64,000 bases of DNA from Hyalella azteca (taxonomy: Eukaryota > Arthropoda > Malacostraca > Amphipoda > Hyalellidae), in the NCBI RefSeq assembly GCF_000764305.2, contig NW_025934661.1:429734-493733 (forward strand), written 5' to 3'. Below the pieces are notes generated by a model. That model was not told the DNA's origin. It made no database searches and saw nothing but the letters and a program-made list of their open reading frames with translations. Below, piece by piece: positions 48,530 to 58,320 of this stretch. Each line of letters opens with the position of its first letter. Within the stretch, counting starts at the first letter, position 1. Made by a program: the position numbers and the translations under genes.

Positions 48530-49414
48530 GCGTAGAACGCAATTCTGTTTTCGGAAAAGCGTTACTGTTGCTTGTATCTCTACCGTTGCATTTCACGCAT
48601 TGTTGTGGACACAGTATTTTTGAATTTTTGGATGTCTTTAATAGGAAGCAACATGCGCGGAGTAATGAAAACAATTAACGCCATAGCTACTCATCCTCAC
48701 GTTTAGCGGCTTTCACCATCATATATATATCCCGAAGGTACGAATTAAACATACAGCATATTTTATTCCCTTCATTCAACAAGAATCATAATAGCCATAT
48801 ATAAATTTTTACTGAACATACGGTAGAAACATCGCTATGTTTCTGCACTAACTGATGTATATGCATTGAATGCTCTGAATGCCAGTCAAGGTCACTCAGC
48901 AGCATATTCATAGAGATGTATATCATGGCCGAAAATTTCACATGAATAATTTTATCGATGTTCACATTTATCTAAAGACAATAGTGTGTTAAGGAATGTA
49001 GTGAACAACTTGCTTACTTCAATTCATTATAATTAAACAAATGATTTTCACGGTGCAAACTCCGGATGACAGGCATGCAGCATGACTACAAAGATTTTAA
49101 ATGACTAAAATCAGCAAATTAGTTAGAGTAAAAGTCAGGTTATAAAACATTAGGCTGGGATTGGAGAAATATTTAATTATCAATAAATATATTTCATAGA
49201 TTTATCAAATCCTATGCGAAGATATGGATAAGTAGCTTACGCTTTTGAAAAATCGTTTATACTATAGTCAGTCCTCAAATAATATAGAAGAAAATCAGTA
49301 TCTGGATGACTCATACATAAAGATTAAGTCAACTCCATTTACTGATAAAAAATGTCACAAAATTAAGCAGCAAGTAGCATCCAGTACAATTTTATCGTTC
49401 TTAAAGTGTATTAC
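48530..49414 (+). repeat. Low-copy dispersed repeat, copy 1 (left part)
   Basis: Blocks here match 59530-60555 and 61665-62175 in the same order. Examples: GAACGCAATTCTGT...CGGAAAAGCGTTACT; the ATGCCAGTCAAGGTCACTCA segment (also at 61.76 kb); GACAGGCATGCAGCATGACT; and ACTATAGTCAGTCC. The copy is split by the hAT-like element at 49415-51040 and resumes at 51041. No protein or terminal signature of a known transposon was recognised. Confidence 0.75.
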
Positions 49415-51040
49415 CAGAGCTGGGCAGCGCTACTCGGAAATGTAGCGGCGCTACCGCTACCGCTACATGCTCTAAATGTAGCGGGCGCTACCGCTATCGC
49501 TACACCCACTAGATTGTAACGGGCGCTACCGCGACCGCTACAGTAAAATGTAGCGCGCTACATTAGCCGCTACAATGGCCAAAATTATTGGAAATCTCTA
49601 AATATTTATTGTTCTGCTATTGGGATTTAATCAATAACATTTAATGATAATAAAACATTTTTAAAACATATCAATGCAACTTTATTGCAATTAACCTAAC
49701 CGAACTAGTATGGGTTACCCCCAGGGTTAGATACAGTAAAAAAAGTTACAGCTATTTTTATGTTTTACTTTCCCTACATGGATGTGATATTTAATCTACC
49801 AATCTAAGAAATTATCCACATGTACATATAAAAATCAGTCTTTTTTTGTATATATATGTGGATTCTTTTTGAGATTGGTAGATTAAAGTAGACATCCATG
49901 TAGGGAAGGTGAAATATAAAAATAACTGTGTAAAAATAACTGCAAGCAAACTGAAAGATGAAAAAACCTGTAAGTGGTAATTGGTAACAACTTAACAAGT
50001 AACAACTAACATGTTGACACTAGTAACAGGCTGAGGTTGACAACATTACACCGAAATCTTTCGTACAGTTTTATTCTGTAATTTATATTATGTATGTATC
50101 ATGCTGGTTTTTAAATAATATTTAATACTATTAAGGGGACCGGCTACCCTAAAAATAGGATATTTTGACTTTACCGTTTTCTTGACTCATTTCGTAGCTG
50201 CTGAAAAGGCGCGTCTAACGCAGTTTACCGCATGTCTGTGCGTGCGATAATTTTTGCGTAAGAAAATTTTAAAAATATATATATATGAACATTTTTTAAC
50301 AATATGTACAAAGATTTATTTGAATTAAATTTGTTAATATAGATCATCACTCTCGATAATTACAAAGTGTTTGCACTCGTTTGAAAGGTACAAACGAGAC
50401 GCGTTCAACAAAACTACTACCTACCATAGATGTACATGCAATAGTTTTTTGTGTAATGCAGTCTTGAACTTTAATAAACTGATCATTTTATATCATTATT
50501 TACAAATAAATGGTATTTATATGTCATTATTTAGGTTAATTGCAAAGTGTTTGCACTCGTTCGAAAGCTACAAACAAGACGCTTTAACAAAGCCACTACC
50601 ATGGATGTTCATGCAATAGTTTTTGCGTAATACTGTTGTAAAGTTATGTAAAATGAATATTTTATATATATATAAATATATTTATATATAAAAAGTCACA
50701 TTTATAGCCTATTATTCACGTTAAATTGATCATAAATAGGTCTAAAGACGCGTGCTGGTACCCTGAATGCAAATAATTGGCAATGGGAAAGCTTGGGCTA
50801 CAATATCAAGACTTTTTGGGCATATTCTTCTGTTTTCAATGAATTTTGCTTTATTTGGCTCCCCTGAACAATTTAAAATCCAAAAAACGCCATCTTATAA
50901 AAATAAAACCTCGTATTGCTACTTAAATATGTAGCGGGCGCTACCGCTACCGCTACATTGCCTTAAATGTAGAGCCGCTACCGCTACCGCTACTGAAAAT
51001 ATAGCGGCCGCTACATGTAGCGCGCTACTGCCCACCTCTG
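49415..51040 (+). mobile_element. Non-autonomous hAT-like element, copy 1, with perfect 8-bp target duplication
   Basis: Ends are CAGAGCTGGGCAGCGC at 49415 and the complement of CAGAGGTGGGCAGTAGCGCG at 51040. Both fit the CAGNGNTGGGCA end of hAT elements. TGTATTAC flanks both sides (49407-49414 and 51041-51048). Just inside each end is an array of GTAGCGGTAGCG-type units. The interior has an inverted repeat (49769-49835 against 49850-49907), a tandem 180-bp duplication (50355-50470 and 50536-50645) and one end of a TTAA-type element at 50131-50150. There is no transposase. The same element, inverted and longer, lies at 56345-58320. Confidence 0.88.
50131..50150 (+). repeat. Orphan terminal repeat of a nested TTAA-specific element
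   Basis: TTAA followed by GGGGACCGGCTACCCT is one terminus of the element intact at 56533-57612. In this copy the opposite terminus is missing, because about 0.38 kb present in the other copy is deleted at about 50905-50912. Confidence 0.75.
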
Positions 51041-51200
51041 TGTATTACGTACGAGCCTTATTACACCGATGTGTATCTATGATGATAATCATGGCAGGTG
51101 ACCGTACTAGAATTGGAAGATAGTTATAATCTCATGTGTATACCTGGCTTAAACCTATAACCGTAAGCTGATGACCTATCAACTGATACTGTGAATGTCT
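51041..51200 (+). repeat. Low-copy dispersed repeat, copy 1 (right part)
   Basis: It continues copy 1 after the hAT-like insertion and matches 60556-60715. Shared blocks are ACCGATGTGTATCTATGATG, TACCTGGCTTAA-like and TATCAACTGATACTGTGAAT. Similarity stops near 51197. Confidence 0.8.
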
Positions 51201-51219
51201 TTTAGCATACATGCAGTGA

Positions 51220-51312
51220 ATAGATATTTGCAATGATGTTTGTGATTATCAAAGACAAGCAAACTACCTTTCATCGCCTCCAGCCTCGTCGTCCTCAACC
51301 TGCGAGGAACCT
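51220..51312 (+). pseudogene. Coding-like fragment interrupted by Gypsy copy B (5' portion)
   Basis: The plus frame is open from 51220 (after TGA at 51217-51219) to the LTR at 51313. It encodes a stretch containing SSPPASSSSTCEEP. The same frame resumes after the 3' LTR, once the 4-bp ACCT duplication is discounted, and runs to TAA at 54045-54047. GC content and codon regularity are higher than in the surroundings. I recognise no domain. It could be a terminal exon of a host gene or part of another mobile element. Confidence 0.35.
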
Positions 51313-51641
51313 TGTTGTGACCACCACAACATGATAGAATCGCTTTTCTGTTTTCATTACTTTTACTTTGCGTTTCATTCTGTATATATATTTACCATAG
51401 CTGTATTGAATAATTAGTTCAGAGTTAACTGAACAGATGGTTCTCGTTGTAACAGTTGGAAGTAGGGTTCTGGCTACGAGTAGTAAGAGACAGGCTGTCA
51501 CGTGTGAAAGTTCTTAAGTTTATGCTCCTCGAAAAAATAAGTGTATTCATTATCCTTCGCGTACTACCAAAACTATCGATTACATTGGCTTTGTGGTGTG
51601 GTAGCAGCGCAGAAAATTGCGGTAGCGTATGCGCCACAACA
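51313..51641 (+). repeat. 5' LTR of Gypsy copy B
   Basis: TGTTGTGACC...GCGCCACAACA, 329 bp, near-identical to 53604-53932. It is followed by TAATTGGT, the start of the primer-site region seen in copy A, then the N at 51650. Confidence 0.92.
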
Positions 51642-51649
51642 TAATTGGT

Positions 51650-51650
51650 N
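51650..51650. other. Single-N assembly join inside Gypsy copy B
   Basis: The sequence jumps from the first bases of the primer site to the integrase C-terminus, skipping several kilobases expected from copy A. The N is therefore a gap of unknown length. Confidence 0.88.
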
Positions 51651-53039
51651 TGGAAAGAAGGGCATGCAAAGTTTTGTTCATTCACGGTAGGGCAGAAGGT
51701 AGCGCATAAAATTAATAGAGTTGGGAATCTTAGCAGGGATAAATTAGCACCCAAATTTGAGGGACCTTTTTTAGTGACGAAAGTGCAATCTAATGGGGTT
51801 ACGTACGAAGTTAAGGATAATCGAGGTAATATTCACAAGGTTCATCATAGACAGCTGAAGGAATGGAACGATTTTCCGAGATATTTGATGAAATATTTAG
51901 AACTAACGGGAGACCCAAAGTTACGAATTACCTCGGGGGACGAAGCAGGCAATTTAACGGATGAGAATGCACCCAACTTTGACAGTGTCGGTATGCCATT
52001 TCCAAGTAGCAGCAGTTGTAACAGTAGTAGTGATGACAGTGATAGTGGAGACGATGATAGTGGTAGTAGCTGTAACAGTAGTAGTGATGACAGTGATAGT
52101 GGAGACGATGATAGTGGTAGTAGTGATAGCAGTAGTAGTTCTAGTATTAGTAGTAAAGACGACAGTAGCATTAGGAGCAATAGTGACAATAACGTTCCAC
52201 GCCACGCAAGCGAAATACAATCGCACGTAAATAACGATTGTCAGAGAAGCGATGATGTCAGTAACAATAGCCGGGATGATGTAGATTCTAAAGTAAGAAG
52301 AGTAGAGCCTGGTAGTCAAGAAGCTGTAGGGGGAATAAGAGATAATGTGAATCATGACTTAGCGCCGACGAGAGATAGGGTTGATGGAGACGATGTCGAG
52401 AGGTTGGATAGGTCAGAGCTGAATGTCGAGAGGCAGCCAGAGCCGAAGACTTCAACTCCAACTAGGCACGGTGACATTGAGTTTCAAGTAGCGGAATCAC
52501 TATCTCCGATTATCAGAAGTTCATGCAGTCTGGCAGATAGAAATCAGTCGTTTTTCGTTTCCTGGGTAGAACAGTCGTTTCGGGTGCAAGAAGAGCTCAT
52601 TGACGACGCTCTGAAAGAGTTAACGGTCATGGAAAGCGTTAACGAAATGCCACAGATCAATACGCCCCATTTTCTTACGGACGATGTTAGCTTTAGTGGG
52701 GTCGGGGAAAGTGTAGGAGTATCTAGGGACGCGTCGGCAGTAAGAAGTTTTTTAAATATAATGAAGGAACAGGCGGCACGCTCTCGGAGCATAGCAGCGC
52801 GATATCAAAGTGATAATAATTTACTAAGGGAGATTTGGGTTAGGCGGTATAAGGGTAGTGAAAGTAGACTTGATAGAAATAATTGGTTAGAATCCGAGAG
52901 TTCAGACGTGGCGACCGAAATACCGGTGTTGATTACACCCGCTCCCGAGCAGAGGATTACTCGTTCTAGAGGGAACGCCGAGAACCATCCCCATGTACAA
53001 CCCAGAGTTCTCGAATATCGAAAATATACCAAGAAATGA
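51651..53039 (+). CDS. pol: Pol C-terminus: integrase GPY/F module and long acidic/serine-rich tail (partial)
   Basis: The frame is open from the N to TGA at 53037-53039. The first 75 residues hold TVGQKVAHKI, then KLAPKFEGPFLVTKV, then VHHRQLKEW. This is the GPY/F module at the end of chromovirus-like and many Gypsy integrases, which contacts DNA and helps multimerise integrase. An unusual tail of about 390 residues follows. It contains a Ser/Asp block near residues 115-175 with two copies of an 18-residue unit (CNSSSDDSDSG..., 54 bp), then charged, apparently disordered sequence. Its end IEFQVAES...RITRSRG shows no envelope features: no signal peptide, membrane span or cysteine pattern. The tail may tether integrase to chromatin; that is inference. 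The N-terminal part is lost at the N, so the true start lies upstream. Confidence 0.8.
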   Translation, partial: WKEGHAKFCSFTVGQKVAHKINRVGNLSRDKLAPKFEGPFLVTKVQSNGVTYEVKDNRGNIHKVHHRQLKEWNDFPRYLMKYLELTGDPKLRITSGDEAGNLTDENAPNFDSVGMPFPSSSSCNSSSDDSDSGDDDSGSSCNSSSDDSDSGDDDSGSSDSSSSSSISSKDDSSIRSNSDNNVPRHASEIQSHVNNDCQRSDDVSNNSRDDVDSKVRRVEPGSQEAVGGIRDNVNHDLAPTRDRVDGDDVERLDRSELNVERQPEPKTSTPTRHGDIEFQVAESLSPIIRSSCSLADRNQSFFVSWVEQSFRVQEELIDDALKELTVMESVNEMPQINTPHFLTDDVSFSGVGESVGVSRDASAVRSFLNIMKEQAARSRSIAARYQSDNNLLREIWVRRYKGSESRLDRNNWLESESSDVATEIPVLITPAPEQRITRSRGNAENHPHVQPRVLEYRKYTKK

Positions 53040-53603
53040 TTATCTTAAGAATCCGGTTGATTGTAACGGTTTGCTTTAAGATGTAATTACAGATTAGTGG
53101 TAAAATGTGTAAATATTTGCATTAGGTTTAAGTTTCATTGAACACATACGGCGTACTTAAATTAGTAAATAAAAGTATTGTAAACGGGCGTCTGACCAAT
53201 GTATTGCTTGAGAATGTAAATTAAGAAGAGTAGTATATGGACGTCAGACGATAGACTTGTGTTGTCTTATCATAAAAAAAAATTACACTGTTCATAACAT
53301 GTATCTCAATCAATTTCCAATGCTTAATAGGTGTGTAAAGTTTCATTAATAGGTGTGTAAAGTTTCATTGGTAATAGTAGGATGTTAAATATGCTTATGG
53401 ATGTAAATGTTGTTAAACGATAGGCGCCATTTTGTGTATAATTTCAAGGTAAACATACGGATCACAGGTGTATAGGACCGTTACTTGTAATATTTGGCGA
53501 ATAATAATAGTGTATGCAAAGCGAACAGATATAAGGATGTATATATATAATGGCTCGTCTCGTTTTTGTGGCGTGGATAAGTGTATCCACTGGTGGGGGG
53601 AAA
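53040..53603 (+). other. Gypsy 3' untranslated region and polypurine tract
   Basis: A non-coding segment of 564 bases follows pol. It contains a 24-bp direct repeat, TAATAGGTGTGTAAAGTTTCATT (near 53326 and 53349), and ends in the purine tract GGTGGGGGGAAA directly before the LTR. That is the expected plus-strand primer. Confidence 0.8.
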
Positions 53604-53932
53604 TGTTGTGACCACCACAACATGATAGAATCGCTTTTCTGTTTTCATTACTTTTACTTTGCGTTTCATTCTGTATATATATTTACCATAGCTGTATTGA
53701 ATAATTAGTTCAGAGTGAACTGGACAGATGGTTCTCGTTGTAACAGTTGGAAGTAGGGTTCTGGCTACGAGTAGTAAGAGACAGGCTGTCACGTGTGAAA
53801 GTTCTTAAGTTTATGCTCCTCGAAAAAATAAGTGTATTCATTATCCTTCGCGTACTACCAAAACTATCGATTACATTGGCTTTGTGGTGTGGTAGCAGCG
53901 CAGAAAATTGCGGTAGCGTATGCGCCACAACA
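53604..53932 (+). repeat. 3' LTR of Gypsy copy B
   Basis: 329 bp, differing from the 5' LTR at two positions (in the segment GAGTGAACTGGACAG). It is immediately followed by the target duplication ACCT. Confidence 0.93.
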
Positions 53933-54047
53933 ACCTCAACAAGATTACGAGCTTTTAAGGCGGGCAGACGCCATTGCGGATATTAATCAAACGACAATTG
54001 AAATGGATCAGCCATTACTATTTGCCTTGAATTTATTTGCACGCTAA
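53933..54047 (+). pseudogene. Coding-like fragment interrupted by Gypsy copy B (3' portion, with stop)
   Basis: Beyond the LTR and the duplicated ACCT, the frame of 51220-51312 resumes as QQDYELLRRADAIADIN and ends with FALNLFAR and TAA at 54045. The amphipathic helical look and absence of stops across the removed insertion suggest a real C-terminus before the insertion. No family was recognised. An apparent frame entering from inside the LTR is an artefact of the insertion. Confidence 0.4.
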
Positions 54048-56344
54048 TGCCAGCATCCCAAACAAAAGAACGGCAACTCTCGAACTAATCAACAGTTCAT
54101 AATATTTTGAAGTTATTTGTCCATTTTATTTGGAGTCGACAGGCTTGTGTATCAAAGCTGCACGAATAAAATTAATTATTTCAAACATGTCAGTACCTTC
54201 CAAACATGTCAGTATCTTCCAAACATGTCAGTACCAATTCCGTTCGATCACCTATTTTAACCGTTCTTTGGAGACCCTCGTCATATAGACTATCGCAAAG
54301 CAATAAAAAATTATAACATAAGTAACTGTTACTAATAATTAGTAAATAAGCATATATCTGAATAAATACAATGCATATATAATAAATAATGAATCCGCAA
54401 GACCACAACTACTAATATTGACATAAAGTCATTTCCCACCTAACATCATCGACGCACTGCGCGCACCGACTCCACAGCTCGAGCCCACAGCGCAATTGCT
54501 GCCAAAGCTCCTATCCTAACAACACAAACGACAACCTCACTTGAACTCGTCGCACGCAAATATGAAGCCCTATGGGCAATGTAAATTTACTAATCTATTG
54601 ATAAATAAAAAAAAGTAGACAAGCGAGTTTGATGACTCAAGATCTCCAGTGAAGTACGTCTGAGCTCTCAGACGCAAATGACCTACTTCAGCGTCGCCGC
54701 GACGGCGACAGTTAAAAAATAATCTCAGTCACTTGCCTCCAATGTCACCTGCCTCCAATAGAAACGATCTACTCTATACATAAAACTGAATTACAACTTT
54801 TTGGCGGGATCAGATCAGCTTTGTACTTATTTCTTATCACGTATTTATCGAATCCTTCAAATCGCAGTTTTGACCAGTACTACACGGTTTTTATTAACGA
54901 GCGGCCAGTTGATCCAGTATATTCGCCGAGTGGCGACTCACGTGGCGCAAACGGTAGATGAAACGTTGCGAAAATCTGTTGGACATCTGGCAACACAATA
55001 CGGTCTTAAATTTATGTCGTTGAATTACGTGTTCTCATTAATGGGAAGAAAGAAGCAGAAACGACAGGAAATTACGAGTTTAAATGGGCGCAAAACAACA
55101 TAAACTTGATAATACCCTATAACAATTATGAAACAAGTAAAATAAACTATTTAAAATAACTTGTCCTAAAATCAATCACTTTACCATCCATGGAACTTGT
55201 CTTTATTACGAGTGCTAGATGACAGACATGACAATCGTTCGCCGCAGTGACGGCCATTGAGTTGCTCGCTCAACAGCGCCGCATAATGCGAGTGACCGCG
55301 CGAGTCCCGCACTGATGGATGAGCAACTTGCTTACAATAATTTAACCTGAATAAACTTAAGATAACTTAACTGATAATGGAAATAGTCCTTAAAACGTTT
55401 TTAATGAAGTATAATGAATTAATTCTACATTTTTCTCTTTAAAATTCTTAGTTACTTGCAAACTAATAATAAGTAATAATATCAGCAAACTAATACTAGA
55501 ATAGAACTAAATTATCAACATTTGCTTACATTCTCCAGTATCCACGAATTTTGTGCCGTATAAAAGCTAACATGCATAAGTTTCCTAGTGTATTTTGCGC
55601 CACACAATGAAAACAAATGACAAGAACGTATCGAAATGATAGCACAATCAAGTGCGTCTTAATGCGTCTCGCGCGTGCAGGTAGCACAGCTATACACATC
55701 ACCAGGACGATGCTGCAACCTGCGCCTTCCCTCATATCTCTCATATTACTGTTGGGAAGCAACATTTTTAGAACTGCTAGGGGTATAAGTAATAGAAGCA
55801 AGTTAGTTTAAGTTATCAATAACTGTAGGAATAACTACCTCGTAAGCGAACATTTGAATACCAGTGAACGCAAACTCATCTTCAACGCCGCTGCGAGAGC
55901 AGCAGTTCAAATTATACGAACGGAATATTTCTTTTAACTCTGGCGTGGAAAAATGGGAGTTTAGTTATATATAAACTATTACTGAACAAATACTAGAAAC
56001 TATGGGCTCTAACTATGACATTTACCCTACTCGGGTTCTAAGCGTCAGTCAACAGACTTGTATATCACGGCAACACAAACGACGTAAATAAACATTTGTC
56101 CATTCGAAACATTTGTCCATGCAGGGCTGAGAGTTGAGAAATGTAGTGAATTCCCATCTCTCTTCAGCACATTATAATTATGTAGCGTTCACTGAATAAA
56201 CTTCGGTTAACCGGCATGGCCGCAATAACCGAATGTCAATTATAGATATTGGCATAAAATTTACAGTAATGAAAGGAATGTCACGCTTCAAAAATAAATT
56301 CAGTACACATTAAATTGAAATATCATGCTTGTCAAACTCACATG
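54048..56344. other. Unassigned stretch with degraded coding-like pieces
   Basis: A frame at 54801-55103 (100 codons, ending GRKKQKRQEITSLNGRKTT) and a GC-richer run at 54440-54595 (ending LELVARKYEALWAM) look protein-like. I could not tie either to a family or to splice sites. A block near 55650-55770 (TGCGTCTCGCGCGTGCAGG) resembles one at 59515, so part of this is the dispersed repeat. The rest is AT-rich. Confidence 0.35.
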
Positions 56345-58320
56345 CAGAGGTGGGCAGTAGCGCGCTACATGTAGCGGCCGCTACATTTTCAGTAGCGGTA
56401 GCGGCTCTACATTTAAGGCAATGTAGCGGTAGCGGTAGCGCCCGCTACATATTTAAGTAGCGATATATACGAGGTTTTGCCGCTACAGCGCTACCGCTAC
56501 ATTTATAGATAAAGCTTTTAGATTTTACTTAAGGGGGCCGGCTACCCTCCAACAAAATTTTTTTGTTTACAGACGGATCGTTTTGAAACTTGGTACACAT
56601 ATGTAAAACAGAAATCTAAGACTTTTTGTTCATGTAAATTTAAAAAAATGAAAGAAAACGTGGAATTAATAGAAAACGGCAAATAAGGGGGACTATAAAA
56701 AGTTTATAACTTTTGCAAATCACATGCTACAATGTCGAGACACATATCATTCGATTTGTAACAACAATATCACTAGAGTCGCTAGGTATTGTTTCTACAA
56801 ATCGAATGGTATGTCTCTCATTGCCGTAGCTTGAAAACTGTTGGAGTTATAATTTTTTTAAGATGGCGTTTTTTGGATTTTTAAATTGTTCCGGGGAGCT
56901 AAATAAGGTAAAATTCATTGAAAACAGAAGAATATGCCCAAAAAGTCTTGATATTGTAGCCCAAGCTTTCCCATTGCCAATTATTTGCATTCTAGGTACC
57001 AGCACGCGTCTTTAGACGTATTTCTGTTCAATTTAACGTGAATAATAGGCTATAAATGGGACTTTTTATATATAAATATATATATATAATATTCATTTTA
57101 CATAACTTAACAACTGCATTACTCAAAAACTATTGCATGAACATCCATGGTAGTAGCTTTGTTAAACGCGTCTTATTTGTAGCTTTCAAACGAGTGCAAA
57201 CACTTTGCAATTAACCTAAATAATGACATATAAATACCATTTATTCGTAAATAATGATATAAAATGATCATTTTATAAAAGTTCAAGACTGCTTTAAACA
57301 AAAAAGTATTGTATGTACATCTATGGTAGTAGCTTTGTTGAACGCGTCTCGCTTGTAGCTTTCAAACGAGTGCAATCACTTTGTAATTAACGAGAGTAAT
57401 GATCTATATATACAGATTTAATTCAAAGAAATCTTTGTACATATTGTTAAAAAATGTTCATAAATATATTTTTAAAATTGTCTTACGCAAAAATTATAGC
57501 ACACACAGACATGCGGTAAACTGCGTTATAGACGCGCCTTTTCAAGCAGCTACAAAATGAATCAAGAAAACGGTAAAGCCAAAATTTCCGATTTTTAGGG
57601 TAGCCGGTCCCCTTAATAGTATTAAATATTATTTAAAAACCAGTATGATACATACATAACATAAATTACAGAATAAAACTGTACGAAAGATTTCGGTGTA
57701 ATGTTGTCAACCTCAGCCTGTTACTAGTGTCAACATGTTAGGTTGTTACCAGTTACCACTTACTGGTCTTTTTCATCTTTCAGTTTGCTTATAGTTATTT
57801 TTACACAGTTATTTTTATGTTTCACCTTCCCTACATGGATGTCTACTTTAATCTACCAATCACAAAAATAATCCACATATATATACAAAAAAGACTGATT
57901 TTTATATGTATATGTGGATAATTTCTTAGATTGGTATAGATTAAAGTTCTCATCCATGTAGGGAAGGTAAAACATAAAAATAAATGTAACTTTTATTTAC
58001 TGTATCTAACCCTGGGGTAACCCATACTAGTTCGGTTAGGTTAATTGCAATAAAGTTGCATTGATATGTTTTAAAAATGTTTTATTATCATTAAATGTTA
58101 ATGAGTAAATCCCAATGGCAGAACAATAAATATTTAGAGATTTCCAATAATTTTGGCCATTGTAGCGGCTAATGTAGCGCGCTACATTTTACTGTAGCGG
58201 TAGCGGTAGCGCCCGTTACAATCTAGTGGGTGCAGCGGTAGCGGTAGCGCCCGCTACATTTAGAGCGTGTAGCGGTAGCGGTAGCGCCGCTATATTTCCA
58301 AGTAGCGCTGCATAGCTCTG
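56345..58320 (-). mobile_element. Non-autonomous hAT-like element, copy 2 (inverted relative to copy 1)
   Basis: It begins CAGAGGTGGGCAGTAGCGCG at 56345 and ends with the complement of CAGAGCTATGCAGC at 58320. It is thus copy 1 in reverse, sharing the subterminal GTAGCGGTAGCGGTAGCGCC arrays, the internal inverted repeat (about 57825-57975) and the tandem duplication. TCACATG lies next to both ends (56338-56344 and 58323-58329), offset by one or two bases on the right: an imperfect target duplication. It is about 350 bp longer than copy 1 because it keeps both ends of the nested TTAA element. No coding capacity. Confidence 0.85.
56533..57612. mobile_element. TTAA-specific non-autonomous element nested in the hAT-like element
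   Basis: Sixteen-bp terminal inverted repeats, GGGGGCCGGCTACCCT at 56533-56548 and the complement of GGGGACCGGCTACCCT at 57597-57612 (one mismatch), are bounded on both sides by TTAA (56529-56532 and 57613-57616). TTAA target duplication points to the piggyBac or Kolobok-type superfamilies; the ends alone do not decide which. There is no transposase. Confidence 0.75.

Larger units (their letters stand above)
51313..53932 (+). mobile_element. Ty3/Gypsy retrotransposon, copy B (recent; interior collapsed at an N)
   Basis: Two 329-bp LTRs (51313-51641 and 53604-53932) differ at only 2 positions, and ACCT flanks both outer ends (51309-51312 and 53933-53936). This is one young insertion with a 4-bp target duplication. 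After the 5' LTR and the first primer-site bases, a single N at 51650 stands in for gag, protease, reverse transcriptase and most of integrase. Sequence resumes in the integrase C-terminus and runs to a purine tract and the 3' LTR. Together with copy A this implies a full element of several kilobases. Confidence 0.9.

Noticed and set aside
51961..52355. Val/Thr- and Leu/Ser-rich frames antisense or out of frame to Pol
   Set aside because: Shadows of the Ser/Asp-coding repeat in other frames.
51645..53039. Retroviral-type envelope gene after pol
   Set aside because: The frame is continuous with the integrase GPY/F module and lacks a signal peptide, membrane span and cysteine pattern. It is a Pol tail, not env.
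53747..54047. Frames starting inside the 3' LTR and running into flanking DNA
   Set aside because: The LTR part is non-coding. Only the portion after 53936 fits the frame of the left flank.
54801..55103. 100-codon plus-strand frame ending in a basic tail
   Set aside because: Looks protein-like but matches no family I know and has no supporting context. Mentioned within the region entry only.
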